Source: DASWUZ01 sp036401375 | GTDB taxonomy: Bacteria > Acidobacteriota > Terriglobia > Terriglobales > Acidobacteriaceae | Direction: 5' to 3' | NCBI GenBank assembly: GCA_036401375.1 | Contig: DASWVB010000030.1 | Location: forward strand, 7,969-71,968 | Length of the DNA: 64,000 bases | Shown: piece after piece, positions 17,794 to 27,311 of the stretch | Position numbering within the stretch: position 1 is the first letter of the stretch | Layout: each line of letters starts with the position of its first letter | Notes under the pieces: generated by a model | Database searches by the model: none | Seen by the model: only the letters and a program-made list of their open reading frames with translations | Told to the model about the DNA's origin: nothing | Translations under genes and position numbers: made by a program

Positions 17794-20700
17794 ATGGACC
17801 CGATCTTTAGCAGTGAGGATGTGCTTATCTCTTCCGTTATCACAGGCGGCCGTCCCCAGGACCGCTCCAGGCATCACCAGACTCGGACTTTGAACCTGCT
17901 CCTTCGTCGTACGTCCGTCACTGTGGCGGCTCTGGTCTGTTTCGCGGCGATCTGCCCCGCGTGGGCCCAGCAGCCCGCACCCGACACCACTCAGCAGCAG
18001 GCCGTGCCGCAAACGCAGTCCGCGCCGCAGCCGCTGGCCGCCGGAGCCGCCCCGGCTGCGGGAGCTCAACCCATCGTCACCGCCATCCGCGTGATCGGCA
18101 ACCGGCGTATCCCCAAGGAGACCGTGCTCGCCCGGCTCTTCAGCCGTCAGAACGACGCTTATGACCCGCTGACGGTCGAGCGCGACTTCAACTCCCTGTG
18201 GAACACCGGCTACTTCGAAGACGTGAGGATCGAGCGTGAAGATACGCCGCAGGGCGTCGTCCTCGACATCTACGTCCATGAAAAGCCCACCATCCGTGAG
18301 ATCAACTACAAGGGTCTGAACTCGGTCCAGCAGTCGGATGTGCTCGAAGCCTTCAAGAAGACCAAGGTGCCGCTCTCGATCGAGAGCCAGTATGACGCGA
18401 CCAAGGTTGCGCGTGCCGTCACCGTGCTCAAGGAGCTGCTCGCCGGCCACGGGCACCAGTTCTCGGTCATCAAGACCGAGGTGAAGACGATCCCGCCCGC
18501 CTCCGTCGCGATTACCTTCAACGTCAAGGAGGGGCCGAAGGTCGAGGTCGGCAAGATCCAGTTCACCGGCAACACCCATATCTCGTCGCTTCAGCTGCGG
18601 CGCTCGATGAAGAACCTGCGGCCGGTCGGCATCCCCCACTCGCTGATCCTCGAAAACATCTTTCCGCGCACCTTTGACGCCAGCAAGCTCGAGGAGGACG
18701 CGGAGCGGGTGCGCCAGGCATACCGCGATCGCGGCTACTTCCACGCGAACGTAGGCGAGCCGACGACCCAGATCCGCAACGAAGGCGGGCTTTCGCTGTT
18801 CACCTTCCGCCCGAGGAAGGGCAAGCGCATCGACATCCGTCTGCCTATCGAGGAGGGCGACCGCTACCGGATCGGCTCGATCACCTTCTCGGGTAACAAG
18901 ACGGTGAACAACAACCGGGCGCTCAGGGCACAGTTCGCCATGAAGGATGGGGACTGGTTCGACTACTCGCTGGTCGGTAAGGGGCTTGAAAACCTGCGTA
19001 AGGCGTATGGTCACCTGGGGTACATCAACTTCGTCGGCAATCCTGTACCGACGGTCGACGAGGCGAAGAAGGTCATCAACCTCAACATCGACATCGACGA
19101 GGGCAAGCAGTTCTACGTCTCCCGCATCGAGTTCCAGGGCAACACCGTCACCCGCGATTTCGTCATCCGCCGCGAGCTGAACCTTGAAGAGGGCCAGGTC
19201 TACGACAGCAACCGCTGGGAGCAGAGCCTGCTGCGTCTGAATCAGCTGGAGTACTTCGAGCCGCTTAAAGTGGACCAGGACTCGACCGCAACTCCTGACG
19301 CTGAGAACGCCACCGTGCAGCTGCTGCTCAAGGTCAAGGAGAAGGGGAAGAACAGCATCGGCCTGAACGGAGGCCTGAGCGGGCTCTCCGGTTCTTTTGT
19401 CGGCCTGAACTACCAGACCAACAACTTCCTTGGGCTGGGCGAGACGCTCAGCGTCCAGGCTAGCCTTGGCAACACTTCGCGCAACCTGCTCTTCGGCTTC
19501 ACGGAGCCCTACTTCCGGAACCGGCCTTTGAACCTCGGCTTCCAGGTCTTCTCGAACAAGACCGACTACAACGCGGCCAAAAATTCGAAGCTGACCGGCA
19601 GCGATAACATCAGCCAGGCGGCGCAGTCGCTCATCCAGAACTACAACCAGTCCGCTACCGGGCTCACTTTCTCAGGCAGCTATCCTATCCGTCGCTCCTT
19701 CGCGCGTGTGGGCGTCACCTACTCTCTGCAGCGCTCGTCTGTCACAACCTTCAGCCAGGCCTCGAGCAACCTGTTCCAGGCGCTCGCCTTCCGCAGCGGC
19801 ATCCAGGGCTCGAACGCTCTGCAGGGCATCGTGACCAGCATGCTGTCCTTCAGCTACCAGTACAACCGGCTCGACAGCTCGTACCGGCCGCGCAACGGGC
19901 AGGAGTTTTCATCCGCGCTGCAGGTGGCGGGACTCTTCGGCAACGTCCGCTACATCAGCCCGGTGCTGGAGTTCAAGCAGTTCCGCGCGGTACGAGGGCT
20001 GCGCTTTGATCGTGAGGGCAGGAACGTCCTCGGCTACAAGATGCAGCTTGCCTACATCCAGGGCATCAGCGGAGACGTGGCGCCTCCCTTCAACCGCTTC
20101 TACATCGGCGGCGAGTCCGACATACGCGGCTTCGACATTCGAACCGGTACGCCCTACGCCTTCATTCCGACGCGGGTGCTCTTCAATCTGATCAACCCGG
20201 ACGGGACGACCGTGCCCCGCGATCCCGCCAACCCAGGGAACGGCCCGATCCAGGTTCCCATACCTGTCTACGGCATCGTCTCTGTCGGAGGCGATACCAG
20301 CTTTACCAGCAACGTCGAATACCGTATCCCCGTCGGCGGGCCGGTGAGCCTCGAGCTCTTCGACGACTTCGGAATCGACACTGCCTTCCGCAAGTCGCAG
20401 CTGCGCGAGAGCCTGCAGGGTTTTGACGCCCTCGCCTCGCCGCTCTACGGCTGCCCGGTCTACGCCAACGGTGCCTGCCAGGGTGGAGTGACGGGCACCA
20501 GCCTGGGGATAGGAAAGTTCATTCACACGGTCAGCGGCACCAACTTCGTCCCGCGGATGTCGATGGGTGCGCAGCTCTCCGCCATCCTGCCTATCGTGAA
20601 TGCGCCCTTCCGCATCTATTACGCCTTCAACCCGCTGCGCCTTTACCATGACGTGCAGGGCCAGGAGCTGATCACCCGGACCATGTTCCCGGAGGGCGGC

Positions 20701-20805
20701 GCCGGCGACTTCAGCTACGGACAGGCGATCCAGCAGTATGACCGGCTCTATCACCTGCGGGAGCCGCGCAAGACGTTTCGTCTTACAGTCAGCACCACGT
20801 TCTAG
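17794..20805 (+). CDS. bamA: outer-membrane protein assembly factor BamA (Omp85)
   Basis: Inserts beta-barrel proteins into the outer membrane. 1003 residues from the ATG at 17794, larger than E. coli BamA (810). About 35 polar residues precede the hydrophobic signal core (VTVAALVCFAAICPAWAQ), so a TTG at 17890 is an alternative start. A Gln/Ala/Pro-rich linker is followed by POTRA domains from about residue 90 to 515, five by spacing (for example IRVIGNRRIPKE, IQFTGNTHISS, ITFSGNKTVNN, IEFQGNTVTRD). The 16-strand barrel spans about 519-1003, has the Omp85 signature IRGF in the GGESDIRGFD segment, and ends in TVSTTF with terminal Phe. The barrel has insertions relative to E. coli. skp follows under its own promoter. 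Confidence 0.97.
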   Translation: MDPIFSSEDVLISSVITGGRPQDRSRHHQTRTLNLLLRRTSVTVAALVCFAAICPAWAQQPAPDTTQQQAVPQTQSAPQPLAAGAAPAAGAQPIVTAIRVIGNRRIPKETVLARLFSRQNDAYDPLTVERDFNSLWNTGYFEDVRIEREDTPQGVVLDIYVHEKPTIREINYKGLNSVQQSDVLEAFKKTKVPLSIESQYDATKVARAVTVLKELLAGHGHQFSVIKTEVKTIPPASVAITFNVKEGPKVEVGKIQFTGNTHISSLQLRRSMKNLRPVGIPHSLILENIFPRTFDASKLEEDAERVRQAYRDRGYFHANVGEPTTQIRNEGGLSLFTFRPRKGKRIDIRLPIEEGDRYRIGSITFSGNKTVNNNRALRAQFAMKDGDWFDYSLVGKGLENLRKAYGHLGYINFVGNPVPTVDEAKKVINLNIDIDEGKQFYVSRIEFQGNTVTRDFVIRRELNLEEGQVYDSNRWEQSLLRLNQLEYFEPLKVDQDSTATPDAENATVQLLLKVKEKGKNSIGLNGGLSGLSGSFVGLNYQTNNFLGLGETLSVQASLGNTSRNLLFGFTEPYFRNRPLNLGFQVFSNKTDYNAAKNSKLTGSDNISQAAQSLIQNYNQSATGLTFSGSYPIRRSFARVGVTYSLQRSSVTTFSQASSNLFQALAFRSGIQGSNALQGIVTSMLSFSYQYNRLDSSYRPRNGQEFSSALQVAGLFGNVRYISPVLEFKQFRAVRGLRFDREGRNVLGYKMQLAYIQGISGDVAPPFNRFYIGGESDIRGFDIRTGTPYAFIPTRVLFNLINPDGTTVPRDPANPGNGPIQVPIPVYGIVSVGGDTSFTSNVEYRIPVGGPVSLELFDDFGIDTAFRKSQLRESLQGFDALASPLYGCPVYANGACQGGVTGTSLGIGKFIHTVSGTNFVPRMSMGAQLSAILPIVNAPFRIYYAFNPLRLYHDVQGQELITRTMFPEGGAGDFSYGQAIQQYDRLYHLREPRKTFRLTVSTTF

Positions 20806-20922
20806 GGAGTGGGGGCAGAGGGGTGTCAAGCTGGCCATCGCGAAGCCTGACACTCCTGGGGGTTGCGGGATCGGGCTGGCAGAACCTGCCCTGGCTCACG
20901 ACATCTCCATGGGCTGTTGGAT

Positions 20923-20966
20923 GGGTGTTCACGGGCTGAACGGCGGGTGTTCATGGGCTGAACGGC
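20923..20966 (+). repeat. two-copy 22-bp tandem repeat
   Basis: GGGTGTTCACGGGCTGAACGGC at 20923-20944 is repeated with a single C/T difference at 20945-20966, in the non-coding gap between bamA and skp. The rest of that 420-nt gap contains the skp promoter and leader and no other gene. Confidence 0.85.
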
Positions 20967-21023
20967 GGGCTCTGCGCCACGTCAATCGAGCGCTTTCCGC
21001 GCCTGGAATCCTTCTCTTGCTGA

Positions 21024-21052
21024 TTGACGCTCCCTCCGGCCCCGCCTATAAT
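21024..21052 (+). promoter_or_regulatory. sigma70-type promoter of skp
   Basis: TTGACG (21024-21029), a 17-nt spacer and consensus TATAAT (21047-21052) form one of the best promoter matches in the window. The leader to the skp ATG is about 165 nt and contains a perfect 8-bp inverted repeat, GAAGCGAA-G-TTCGCTTC, at 21156-21172. Confidence 0.85.
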
Positions 21053-21225
21053 TTCGAGTAGTCCTGAGCAGTCCTCTGTACGTGTCTCTTCCTTGCAATT
21101 CCGGCGCCCTCCCGGCCGTGATCTGCCTCTATGAAGTGCGCAGGAGGTAGACCAGGAAGCGAAGTTCGCTTCTGCAGATGGATGCGGGCGATCTCGACCG
21201 AATTGACAAGGAGTTTCCGATTCCA

Positions 21226-21939
21226 ATGAAGCGTTCGTTACTACTAGTTGGCATACTCTCGTCTGGACTCGGCGTGAGTGCAGTAGCCCAGACAGCCGCT
21301 CCGGCCTCTGCCGCGGCAGCCACCGACACCCCCAATGCTCCCGGAATCGCTGCTCCCGCGGGACCCACCAAAGTAGCAGTCATCATGTTTGAGCAGGCTG
21401 TCGGTGCGACCAACGAGGGCCAGCGCAACCTCGGCGAGCTGCAGAAGAAGTACCAGCCCAAGCAGGCGCAGTTCAAGACCCAGAGCGATGAGATCGAGGC
21501 GCTCAAGAAGCAGTCCCAGGCTACGACCATCAGCGAAGAGCAGCGGGCCACCCTCCTGAAGTCGATCGACGATAAGGAGAAGTCGCTGCAGCGCGAGGCT
21601 GAAGACGCCCAGACGGCCTACAACCAGGAGGGCAACGAGACCTTCGGCAAGCTGGCGGAGAAGTTCGGTGCGGTGATGATGGCCTACGTACACCAGAATG
21701 GGTACACCCTGGTGCTCGACGGCTCGCCGAGCCAGCAGAACGCACAGCAGACGGTGCTCTGGGCAAGCGACTCGACCAACATCACCCTGCCGGTGATCCA
21801 GGCTTATAACCAGCAGTCCGGCGTTCCGCCTCCTCCGGCGTCGCAGGGCGCCTCCACCGGCCCGAGGAGCACCGCACCCCGGGCAGCGGCAAAGCCTGCA
21901 CCGAAGCCGGCTGCTACCTCAACGACACCCAAGCAGTAG
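21226..21939 (+). CDS. skp: OmpH/Skp-family periplasmic chaperone
   Basis: Holds unfolded outer-membrane proteins on their way to BamA. 237 residues from the ATG at 21226 (AAGGAG about 12 nt upstream); a GAT-rich extension to 21178 is unlikely because the signal peptide MKRSLLLVGILSSGLGVSAVAQ begins at the chosen Met. The OmpH domain (about residues 48-185) is mostly long charged helices, for example LGELQKKYQPKQAQFKTQ and TLLKSIDDKEKSLQREAED, the tentacle region. The C-terminus (about 200-237) is a Pro/Ala/Lys-rich tail not found in E. coli Skp. Its place after bamA is the conserved order. Confidence 0.93.
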   Translation: MKRSLLLVGILSSGLGVSAVAQTAAPASAAAATDTPNAPGIAAPAGPTKVAVIMFEQAVGATNEGQRNLGELQKKYQPKQAQFKTQSDEIEALKKQSQATTISEEQRATLLKSIDDKEKSLQREAEDAQTAYNQEGNETFGKLAEKFGAVMMAYVHQNGYTLVLDGSPSQQNAQQTVLWASDSTNITLPVIQAYNQQSGVPPPPASQGASTGPRSTAPRAAAKPAPKPAATSTTPKQ

Positions 21940-21978
21940 AGGCGGTTCGCAGGCTGTAGCGCCGACGCAGAAGGCAAG

Positions 21979-22023
21979 AGAGGCAGAGGACACCGCGGCA
22001 AGCGGGGTCCTCTGCCTCTTTCC
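21979..22023 (+). terminator. rho-independent terminator after skp
   Basis: AGAGGCAGAGGAC and GTCCTCTGCCTCT pair perfectly, extended by CCGC/GCGG with one A bulge and a GGCAA loop. The stem is followed by TTTCC, a weak T-tract. Confidence 0.85.
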
Positions 22024-22537
22024 GTTGCTGGTGGTGGATTTCAGCTGCGAGGCTGGTCGTCACGGGGGTTCAACCCCATTCAGCGGATCAGCGAGCGGGT
22101 ATTGCTCTGCCCATGCCTGATCCGGCAGCCTGTTGCCCCTGCCTCATCGTTCTTAACGGGTAGTCAGGGGCCTGGGCGAGCGTCATTGGCGGCGAGCTTA
22201 ATAGCTCAGCCGTTCAAGGAAATCTGATCAATTCAGTACAGTCTTTCCGGCTCATCTCGTTTCATGCGCGGCGGGGACGATCTCTGTGGAAAAAAATGTG
22301 GAAGACTTTGCCTCATTCTCGATGCAACTACAGTATGCGCGATCAGCCCGTGCCTTATTCTGGCAGCAAATCTTACTAAGGTCTTTAAGCTGAGTCACTT
22401 GTGAAGCCATAGCGGAGGCGAGCTCCGCAAGCGGGCTAAAGTCGCCTGAAAACGACGTTTCCCACAATCCGGATGAATAAACGATGACAGCTTTCGGCGC
22501 TTATGCGAGAATGCCAACTCGATCCGCGGCTGTGCGG
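22024..22537. other. intergenic stretch between skp and lepA
   Basis: About 510 nt between convergent genes, more AT-rich than the coding DNA. It includes an inverted repeat GCGGAG...CTCCGC near 22410-22426 inside a stretch reminiscent of dispersed intergenic repeats. A 71-codon minus-strand frame with a TTG start is open here but has no Shine-Dalgarno and no recognisable product, so I do not call it a gene. Confidence 0.45.
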
Positions 22538-24343
22538 CTAGCTGTCTTCGCCGATCTTCAGCACCGCCAGGAAGGCCTCCTGCGGGATGTCCACTTTGCC
22601 GATCCGCTTCATCCGCTTCTTGCCCTCCTTCTGCTTCTCGAGCAGCTTGCGCTTGCGGGAGATGTCTCCCCCGTAGCATTTGGCGATGACGTTCTTGCGC
22701 AGCGCGGCTACCGTCTCGCGGGCAACGATTTTGGCACCGATCGCGGCCTGGATCGCGACCTCGAACTGCTGCCGCGGGATGAGCTCCCGCATCTTGGCCA
22801 CCAGGCTGCGACCCCGGTCGTAGGCGAAGTCGCGGTGCACGATGATCGAGAGCGCGTCTACCGCCTCCCCCGAGACCAGGATGTCGAGCTTGACCATGGG
22901 CGAATCCCAGCTGCCCGAGAGGTGGTAGTCGAGCGACGCATAGCCTCGGGAGACGGACTTGAGCCGGTCGTAGAAGTCGAGGACGATCTCGTTCAGCGGC
23001 AGTTCATATGTCAGCATCACTCGAGTTGGAGTGACGTATTCGAAGTTTTTCTGACGCCCGCGCTTGTCCTCAACCAGCTTGAGGATGCCGCCCACATACT
23101 CCTCGTTGGTGAGGATGTTGGCGGTGATGACGGGCTCCTCAACCCGCTCGATGTTACTCGGGTCGGGCCACCGGGACGGGTTCTCGACCTCGATCACCGA
23201 GTCGTCGGTGAGCGTGATGCGGTAGCGCACGCCCGGCGCGGTGGTGATCAGGTCGAGGTTGAACTCGCGCTCCAGCCGCTCCTGGATGATCTCCATATGG
23301 AGCAGCCCGAGGAAGCCGCAGCGGAAGCCGAACCCCAGCGCGACCGAACTCTCCGGCTCAAAGAAGAAGGAGGAGTCGTTCAGCCGCAGCTTTTCGAGGG
23401 CATCTCGTAACAGTGTGTGTTCGTGAGTGTCGACGGTGTAGATACCGGCGAAGACCATGGACTTGATGTCTTCAAACCCGGGGAGGGCAAAGGCGCAGGG
23501 ACGCGCGTCTTCGGTGACGGTGTCGCCGATCTTGGTGTCTCCAACATTTTTGATGGTGGCGACGAAGAAGCCCACTTCGCCGGCGGTAAGCTCCGCGATC
23601 TCGACCGGCTTGGGGGTGAGCACGCCGAGCGATTCGACGTCGAAGGCCTTGCCGTTCGACATCAGGCGAATCTTCATGCCCTTGCGCAGACGGCCGTTGA
23701 TTACGCGCGCCAGCACCACCACTCCGCGATACGAATCGAACCAGGAGTCGAAGATGAGCGCCTGCAGCGGCGCATCGATGTCCCCGGCCGGAGGGGGCAG
23801 ACGATGTACGACCGCCTCAAGTATCTCCGGCACTCCGAGCCCGGTCTTGGCGCTCACCGCGATTGCGTCGGTGGCGTCTACACCTACAGAGTTCTCGATC
23901 ATCTCCTGGGTGCGCAGGATGTCGGCGCTGGGCAGGTCGATCTTGTTGATGACGGGGATCATGTCGAGGCCGTTGTTGATCGCGATGTAGGCGTTGGCGA
24001 GGGTCTGGGCCTCGACTCCCTGGGTCGCATCGACCACCAGCAGGGCGCCCTCGCAGGAGGCGAGCGAGCGCGATACCTCGTAGGAGAAGTCGACGTGGCC
24101 GGGGGTATCGATCAGGTTCAACTGGTAGAGCTCGCCGTTCCGGGCGTGATACATCATCCGCACGGAGTGGGCCTTGATGGTGATGCCGCGCTCCCGTTCG
24201 AGGTCCATCGCGTCGAGCACCTGGGCCTGCATCTCGCGCGCGGTCAGCGAGCCGGTCAGCTCGAGCAGACGGTCTGAGAGGGTAGACTTGCCGTGGTCGA
24301 TGTGCGCGATGATCGCGAAGTTGCGGATGTGCTGAATGTCCAT
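22538..24343 (-). CDS. lepA: translation elongation factor 4 (LepA, EF4)
   Basis: Ribosome-associated GTPase that binds stalled or mistranslocated ribosomes. 601 residues, the normal length. G1 is AHIDHGKST (residues about 13-21), G2 region EMQAQVLDAM..RGITIKA, G3 DTPGHVDF, G4 NKIDLP, G5 SAKTGLG. The elongation-factor domains II, III and V follow, and the LepA C-terminal domain ends with KEGKKRMKRIGKVDIPQEAF. ATG at 24343. The upstream gap to the divergent lytic transglycosylase gene is 148 nt. Confidence 0.98.
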   Translation of the reverse strand: MDIQHIRNFAIIAHIDHGKSTLSDRLLELTGSLTAREMQAQVLDAMDLERERGITIKAHSVRMMYHARNGELYQLNLIDTPGHVDFSYEVSRSLASCEGALLVVDATQGVEAQTLANAYIAINNGLDMIPVINKIDLPSADILRTQEMIENSVGVDATDAIAVSAKTGLGVPEILEAVVHRLPPPAGDIDAPLQALIFDSWFDSYRGVVVLARVINGRLRKGMKIRLMSNGKAFDVESLGVLTPKPVEIAELTAGEVGFFVATIKNVGDTKIGDTVTEDARPCAFALPGFEDIKSMVFAGIYTVDTHEHTLLRDALEKLRLNDSSFFFEPESSVALGFGFRCGFLGLLHMEIIQERLEREFNLDLITTAPGVRYRITLTDDSVIEVENPSRWPDPSNIERVEEPVITANILTNEEYVGGILKLVEDKRGRQKNFEYVTPTRVMLTYELPLNEIVLDFYDRLKSVSRGYASLDYHLSGSWDSPMVKLDILVSGEAVDALSIIVHRDFAYDRGRSLVAKMRELIPRQQFEVAIQAAIGAKIVARETVAALRKNVIAKCYGGDISRKRKLLEKQKEGKKRMKRIGKVDIPQEAFLAVLKIGEDS

Positions 24344-24491
24344 GAAGGATGACAGGATGGAAGCTGGTGCGCGGCTCTCCGCTGGTGCTCCGAGGTCGAC
24401 TGCGGCAGTTCGGAGCGAGGGCCACGGCAGTGAGGAATGACGATCTGAGCTCTGATCTTATCACCGGGGCTGGGGGCGTCAGGGTCATACA

Positions 24492-26309
24492 ATGAGGGCG
24501 GTGCCGATCGATTTGGGCAAGAACAATTTCACCAGAGCCGTGCTGCGAATCTGCCTGCCGAGGGTCGCAGGCGCCGCAACCCTGGCTGCTGTCTTTCTGC
24601 TGACGGCGCCGCGCGATGCCCAGGCCTCTGCATCCGGCCAGTCCCAGCAGCCCACCCCGCCGGCGTCTTCGGCAGCGAACTCGGCAGCCGCTGCGGCGCA
24701 GCCCTCGACCCGCGCCGGCTCAAAGAACCAGGCGCTGATCGACACCGTGGAGCACGCCTATCAGAACGGTGTCGCCGACTATCATGCGGGCCACCTCGAG
24801 GCGGCGAGGAACGACTTCGACTACGCGGTCGACCTCATGCTGACCAGCAGGATCGATCTGAAGAGCGATCCCCAGCTCTCGGACGAGTTCGAGCGCATCG
24901 TCGATTCAATCAACGCGCTCGAACTCGATGCTCTCAAGCAGGGCAACGGCTTTGCGCCCCCGACCGAGCCGGCCCCCGTCGATATCGCGAACGACATCAC
25001 CTTTCCCGTCGACCCGGCACTGAAGGCGCAGGCGGAGGTGCAATTGAAGACCACCCAGTCCGACCTGCCGCTGGTGCTGAATGACTATGTCGCGGGTTAC
25101 ATCAACTTCTTCTCGAACGCGCGCGGCCGCCCTACCATCATGGCTTCGCTGAAACGGGCGGGGCGCTACAAGGACGTCATCCAGCACGTGCTGCAGCAGG
25201 AGGGTGTGCCGCAGGACCTGATCTACCTCGCGGTCGCGGAATCGGGCTTCCAGACGCAGGCGCTGAACGGGCGCTCGGGAGCGGCGGGCATGTGGCAGTT
25301 CATGCCCTTCGCCTCGAGCTACGGTTTGATAAGGAACGGCTGGGTGGATGAGCGCTTCGATCCAGAGAAATCCACCCGCGCCTACGCCCGCTACATCAAG
25401 GGGCTCTATAACCAGTTTGGAGACTGGTATCTCGCAATGGCCGCCTATGACTGGGGTCCGGGATATGTTCAGCGCGCGGTGCAGCGTACCGGCTACGCCG
25501 ATTTCTGGGAGCTCTACCGCCGCAACGCGCTGCCGGCAGAGACCAAGAACTACGTTCCCATCATCCTCGCGGCGATCATCATGGCCAAGAATCCGAAGCA
25601 GTACGGGCTCGACACGATGGTCACAGATCCGCCTGTCCTCTTTGACACGGTGACCGTGAGCTACAGCATCGACCTGCGGCTGGTCTCTGACCTAACCGAC
25701 GCGCCGGTGCAGGTCATCACCGGCTTGAACCCCAGCCTGTTGCGCATGACGACGCCGACCGATGAGCCCTTTGACCTGCATCTGCCCGCCGGCACGGCAA
25801 AGCTCTTTGAGCAGCGGGTAGCGGAGGTCCCGGAAGACAAGCGGCGCTACTGGCGCTTTCACAAGGTGGTGGCAGGCGAGACCCTGGAGGACGTGGCGCG
25901 CAGCTTCCACGTGCGCAGCTCGGAGGTGGCGTTTGTGAACCAGCTCAGCGAGAACGCCGACCTCTTGGGCACCGATTCGCTGGTGATCCCGGTGGCGCCG
26001 GTGCTGGCCGGCAGCGTTGCCCATGCCTCGCAGTACCACGCACAGCGGGGCGATACCCTGGTCAAGGTCGCAGATCGCTTTAGCATCACGGTCGATCAAC
26101 TGCGACGGTGGAACCACCTCAAAGGCGGAGCGATCACGCCGGGCAGGCGGCTCTACGTGGCGGAACCGGCGCACATAAGCCGTGCATTGCGAGGCAGGCG
26201 TCATGGGCGCGCATCTTCCTCGCGCGTGCGGCGAGGTTCCGCGCCATCGCACCGCAGGGGCTCCGGCACGTCTTCGCATCCTCGAAGCAGGCATGCAAAG
26301 AAGAGATGA
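24492..26309 (+). CDS. LysM-containing lytic murein transglycosylase (MltD-like)
   Basis: Cleaves peptidoglycan glycan strands in the periplasm, forming 1,6-anhydro ends. 605 residues. The signal segment (about 15-46) is followed by an Ala/Ser-rich linker and a helical domain. The SLT domain covers about 215-360, with catalytic Glu250 in AVAESGF and the GAAGMWQFMP and AYDWGPGYV motifs. Two LysM modules follow: KVVAGETLEDVARSF at about 457-500 and AQRGDTLVKVADRF at about 517-560. The last 50 residues are Arg/Ser/His-rich, very basic and not part of a known domain. The start is ATG 24492; a TTG at 24513 also gives a signal peptide. Divergent from lepA. Confidence 0.93.
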   Translation: MRAVPIDLGKNNFTRAVLRICLPRVAGAATLAAVFLLTAPRDAQASASGQSQQPTPPASSAANSAAAAAQPSTRAGSKNQALIDTVEHAYQNGVADYHAGHLEAARNDFDYAVDLMLTSRIDLKSDPQLSDEFERIVDSINALELDALKQGNGFAPPTEPAPVDIANDITFPVDPALKAQAEVQLKTTQSDLPLVLNDYVAGYINFFSNARGRPTIMASLKRAGRYKDVIQHVLQQEGVPQDLIYLAVAESGFQTQALNGRSGAAGMWQFMPFASSYGLIRNGWVDERFDPEKSTRAYARYIKGLYNQFGDWYLAMAAYDWGPGYVQRAVQRTGYADFWELYRRNALPAETKNYVPIILAAIIMAKNPKQYGLDTMVTDPPVLFDTVTVSYSIDLRLVSDLTDAPVQVITGLNPSLLRMTTPTDEPFDLHLPAGTAKLFEQRVAEVPEDKRRYWRFHKVVAGETLEDVARSFHVRSSEVAFVNQLSENADLLGTDSLVIPVAPVLAGSVAHASQYHAQRGDTLVKVADRFSITVDQLRRWNHLKGGAITPGRRLYVAEPAHISRALRGRRHGRASSSRVRRGSAPSHRRGSGTSSHPRSRHAKKR

Positions 26310-26477
26310 AGAGAGCCGGAGACGCAGTCTTCCGCCTTCTTCCGAGAAGAGATTATCGGGCGTGCCCTCTCGCGTGCTGCCGCAAGGTGTTGCTATAATC
26401 CGCCCCAAGCGCTCTCCATATTTGCGAGAACTGCAAGACACGATTCATAAACGAGCGGAAGCCCGGAGGAAACATCG

Positions 26478-27167
26478 ATGTACGAGGACCTAAAGCTCTA
26501 CGCCGCCAAGGATGAGGAATCAGAACCCGAAGCCGATGATTTTCCGGAAGAGGTAGAGGAGGGCTTCGATGACGATGAGGAAGAAGAGGAGGTAAGCATC
26601 TCCATCTCCTCCGACGACGACGAGATCGAGTCGGATGAGGGGGAGGAGAGCGGTGCTGGATCGGGCACGGACAACCTCCACCCCGGCGGCGCCAGTGCTC
26701 CGCCGATCGAGACCAGGATCCCGGGAAAGAGTGCTGCCAAGAAATCTGCCGCAAAGAAGGCTGCAGCAAAGAAGGCTCCCGCGAAGAAGGCTCCTGCGAA
26801 GAAAGCAGCTCCTGCGAAGGGCGGCAGGGAGACGGCCAGCTCCACAGGCCGGGGAGGCAGGTTCGGTGGGAAGTCTACGGCGATCGCGGCGAAGAAGTCT
26901 GCCGCCAAGAAGGTAGCGGCGAAGAGCGGCGGCAAGGCTGCGGCAGCCGGTAACAAGAAGCAGGGGAAGAAAGGCAGTTCACTGCCGGCAAAGCGGGCGG
27001 CAGTGAAGGCAGCTCCGAAGAAGGCAGCCGCAAAGAAGTCGCCAGCCAAGAAGGCCGCTCCGAAGAAGGCTCCAGCGAAGAAGGCAGCCCCGAAGAAGGC
27101 AGCCGCCAAGAAGGGTCCAGCAAAGAAGGGTCCAGCAAAGAAGGCGGCGAAGAAGGGAAGGCGTTGA
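26478..27167 (+). CDS. charge-polarised Lys/Ala-repeat protein (histone H1-like tail)
   Basis: 229 residues, ATG at 26478 with GGAGGAAAC upstream and a TATAAT at 26394-26399. Residues 1-60 are strongly acidic (runs of Asp/Glu such as EEVEEGFDDDEEEEE), then a short Gly/Pro linker. From about residue 76 to the end the chain is built of degenerate KKAAAKKAPAKK-type units interrupted by Gly-rich stretches. The C-terminal part resembles bacterial histone H1-like proteins and AlgP, which bind DNA; the acidic head could act as an internal mask or an RNA-polymerase or protein contact. DNA binding is inference from composition. A terminator closes the gene. Confidence 0.8.
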   Translation: MYEDLKLYAAKDEESEPEADDFPEEVEEGFDDDEEEEEVSISISSDDDEIESDEGEESGAGSGTDNLHPGGASAPPIETRIPGKSAAKKSAAKKAAAKKAPAKKAPAKKAAPAKGGRETASSTGRGGRFGGKSTAIAAKKSAAKKVAAKSGGKAAAAGNKKQGKKGSSLPAKRAAVKAAPKKAAAKKSPAKKAAPKKAPAKKAAPKKAAAKKGPAKKGPAKKAAKKGRR

Positions 27168-27189
27168 ATCCTTCGCAGCAGGAAAGAGA

Positions 27190-27216
27190 AAGCCCGGCTC
27201 TTGAGCCGGGCTTTTT
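27190..27216 (+). terminator. rho-independent terminator
   Basis: AAGCCCGGCTC-TTGA-GCCGGGCTTTTTC: a 9-bp GC-rich stem, short loop and T5 tract, 23 nt after the Lys/Ala-repeat gene. Confidence 0.95.
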
Positions 27217-27311
27217 CTGTGCCTGTCTTTGCTGACAATGCAGTCTGCTGACGATGCCTGTCGCTGACGATCAGACCGGTGGACGAGTGGTCTTGCTGGT
27301 CTGATCGGCTG

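Noticed and set aside
22252..22467. 71-codon minus-strand frame in the skp-lepA gap
   Set aside because: TTG start without Shine-Dalgarno, composition typical of intergenic repeat sequence, and no recognised product.
26394..26399. Promoter for the Lys/Ala-repeat gene from the TATAAT
   Set aside because: The -10 box is good, but no -35 hexamer lies at a normal distance, so I mention it only with the gene.
26730..27160. Long minus-strand Phe/Ala-rich frame opposite the Lys/Ala-repeat gene
   Set aside because: It is the complement of Lys/Ala codon repeats; the plus-strand reading has the Shine-Dalgarno, promoter and terminator.
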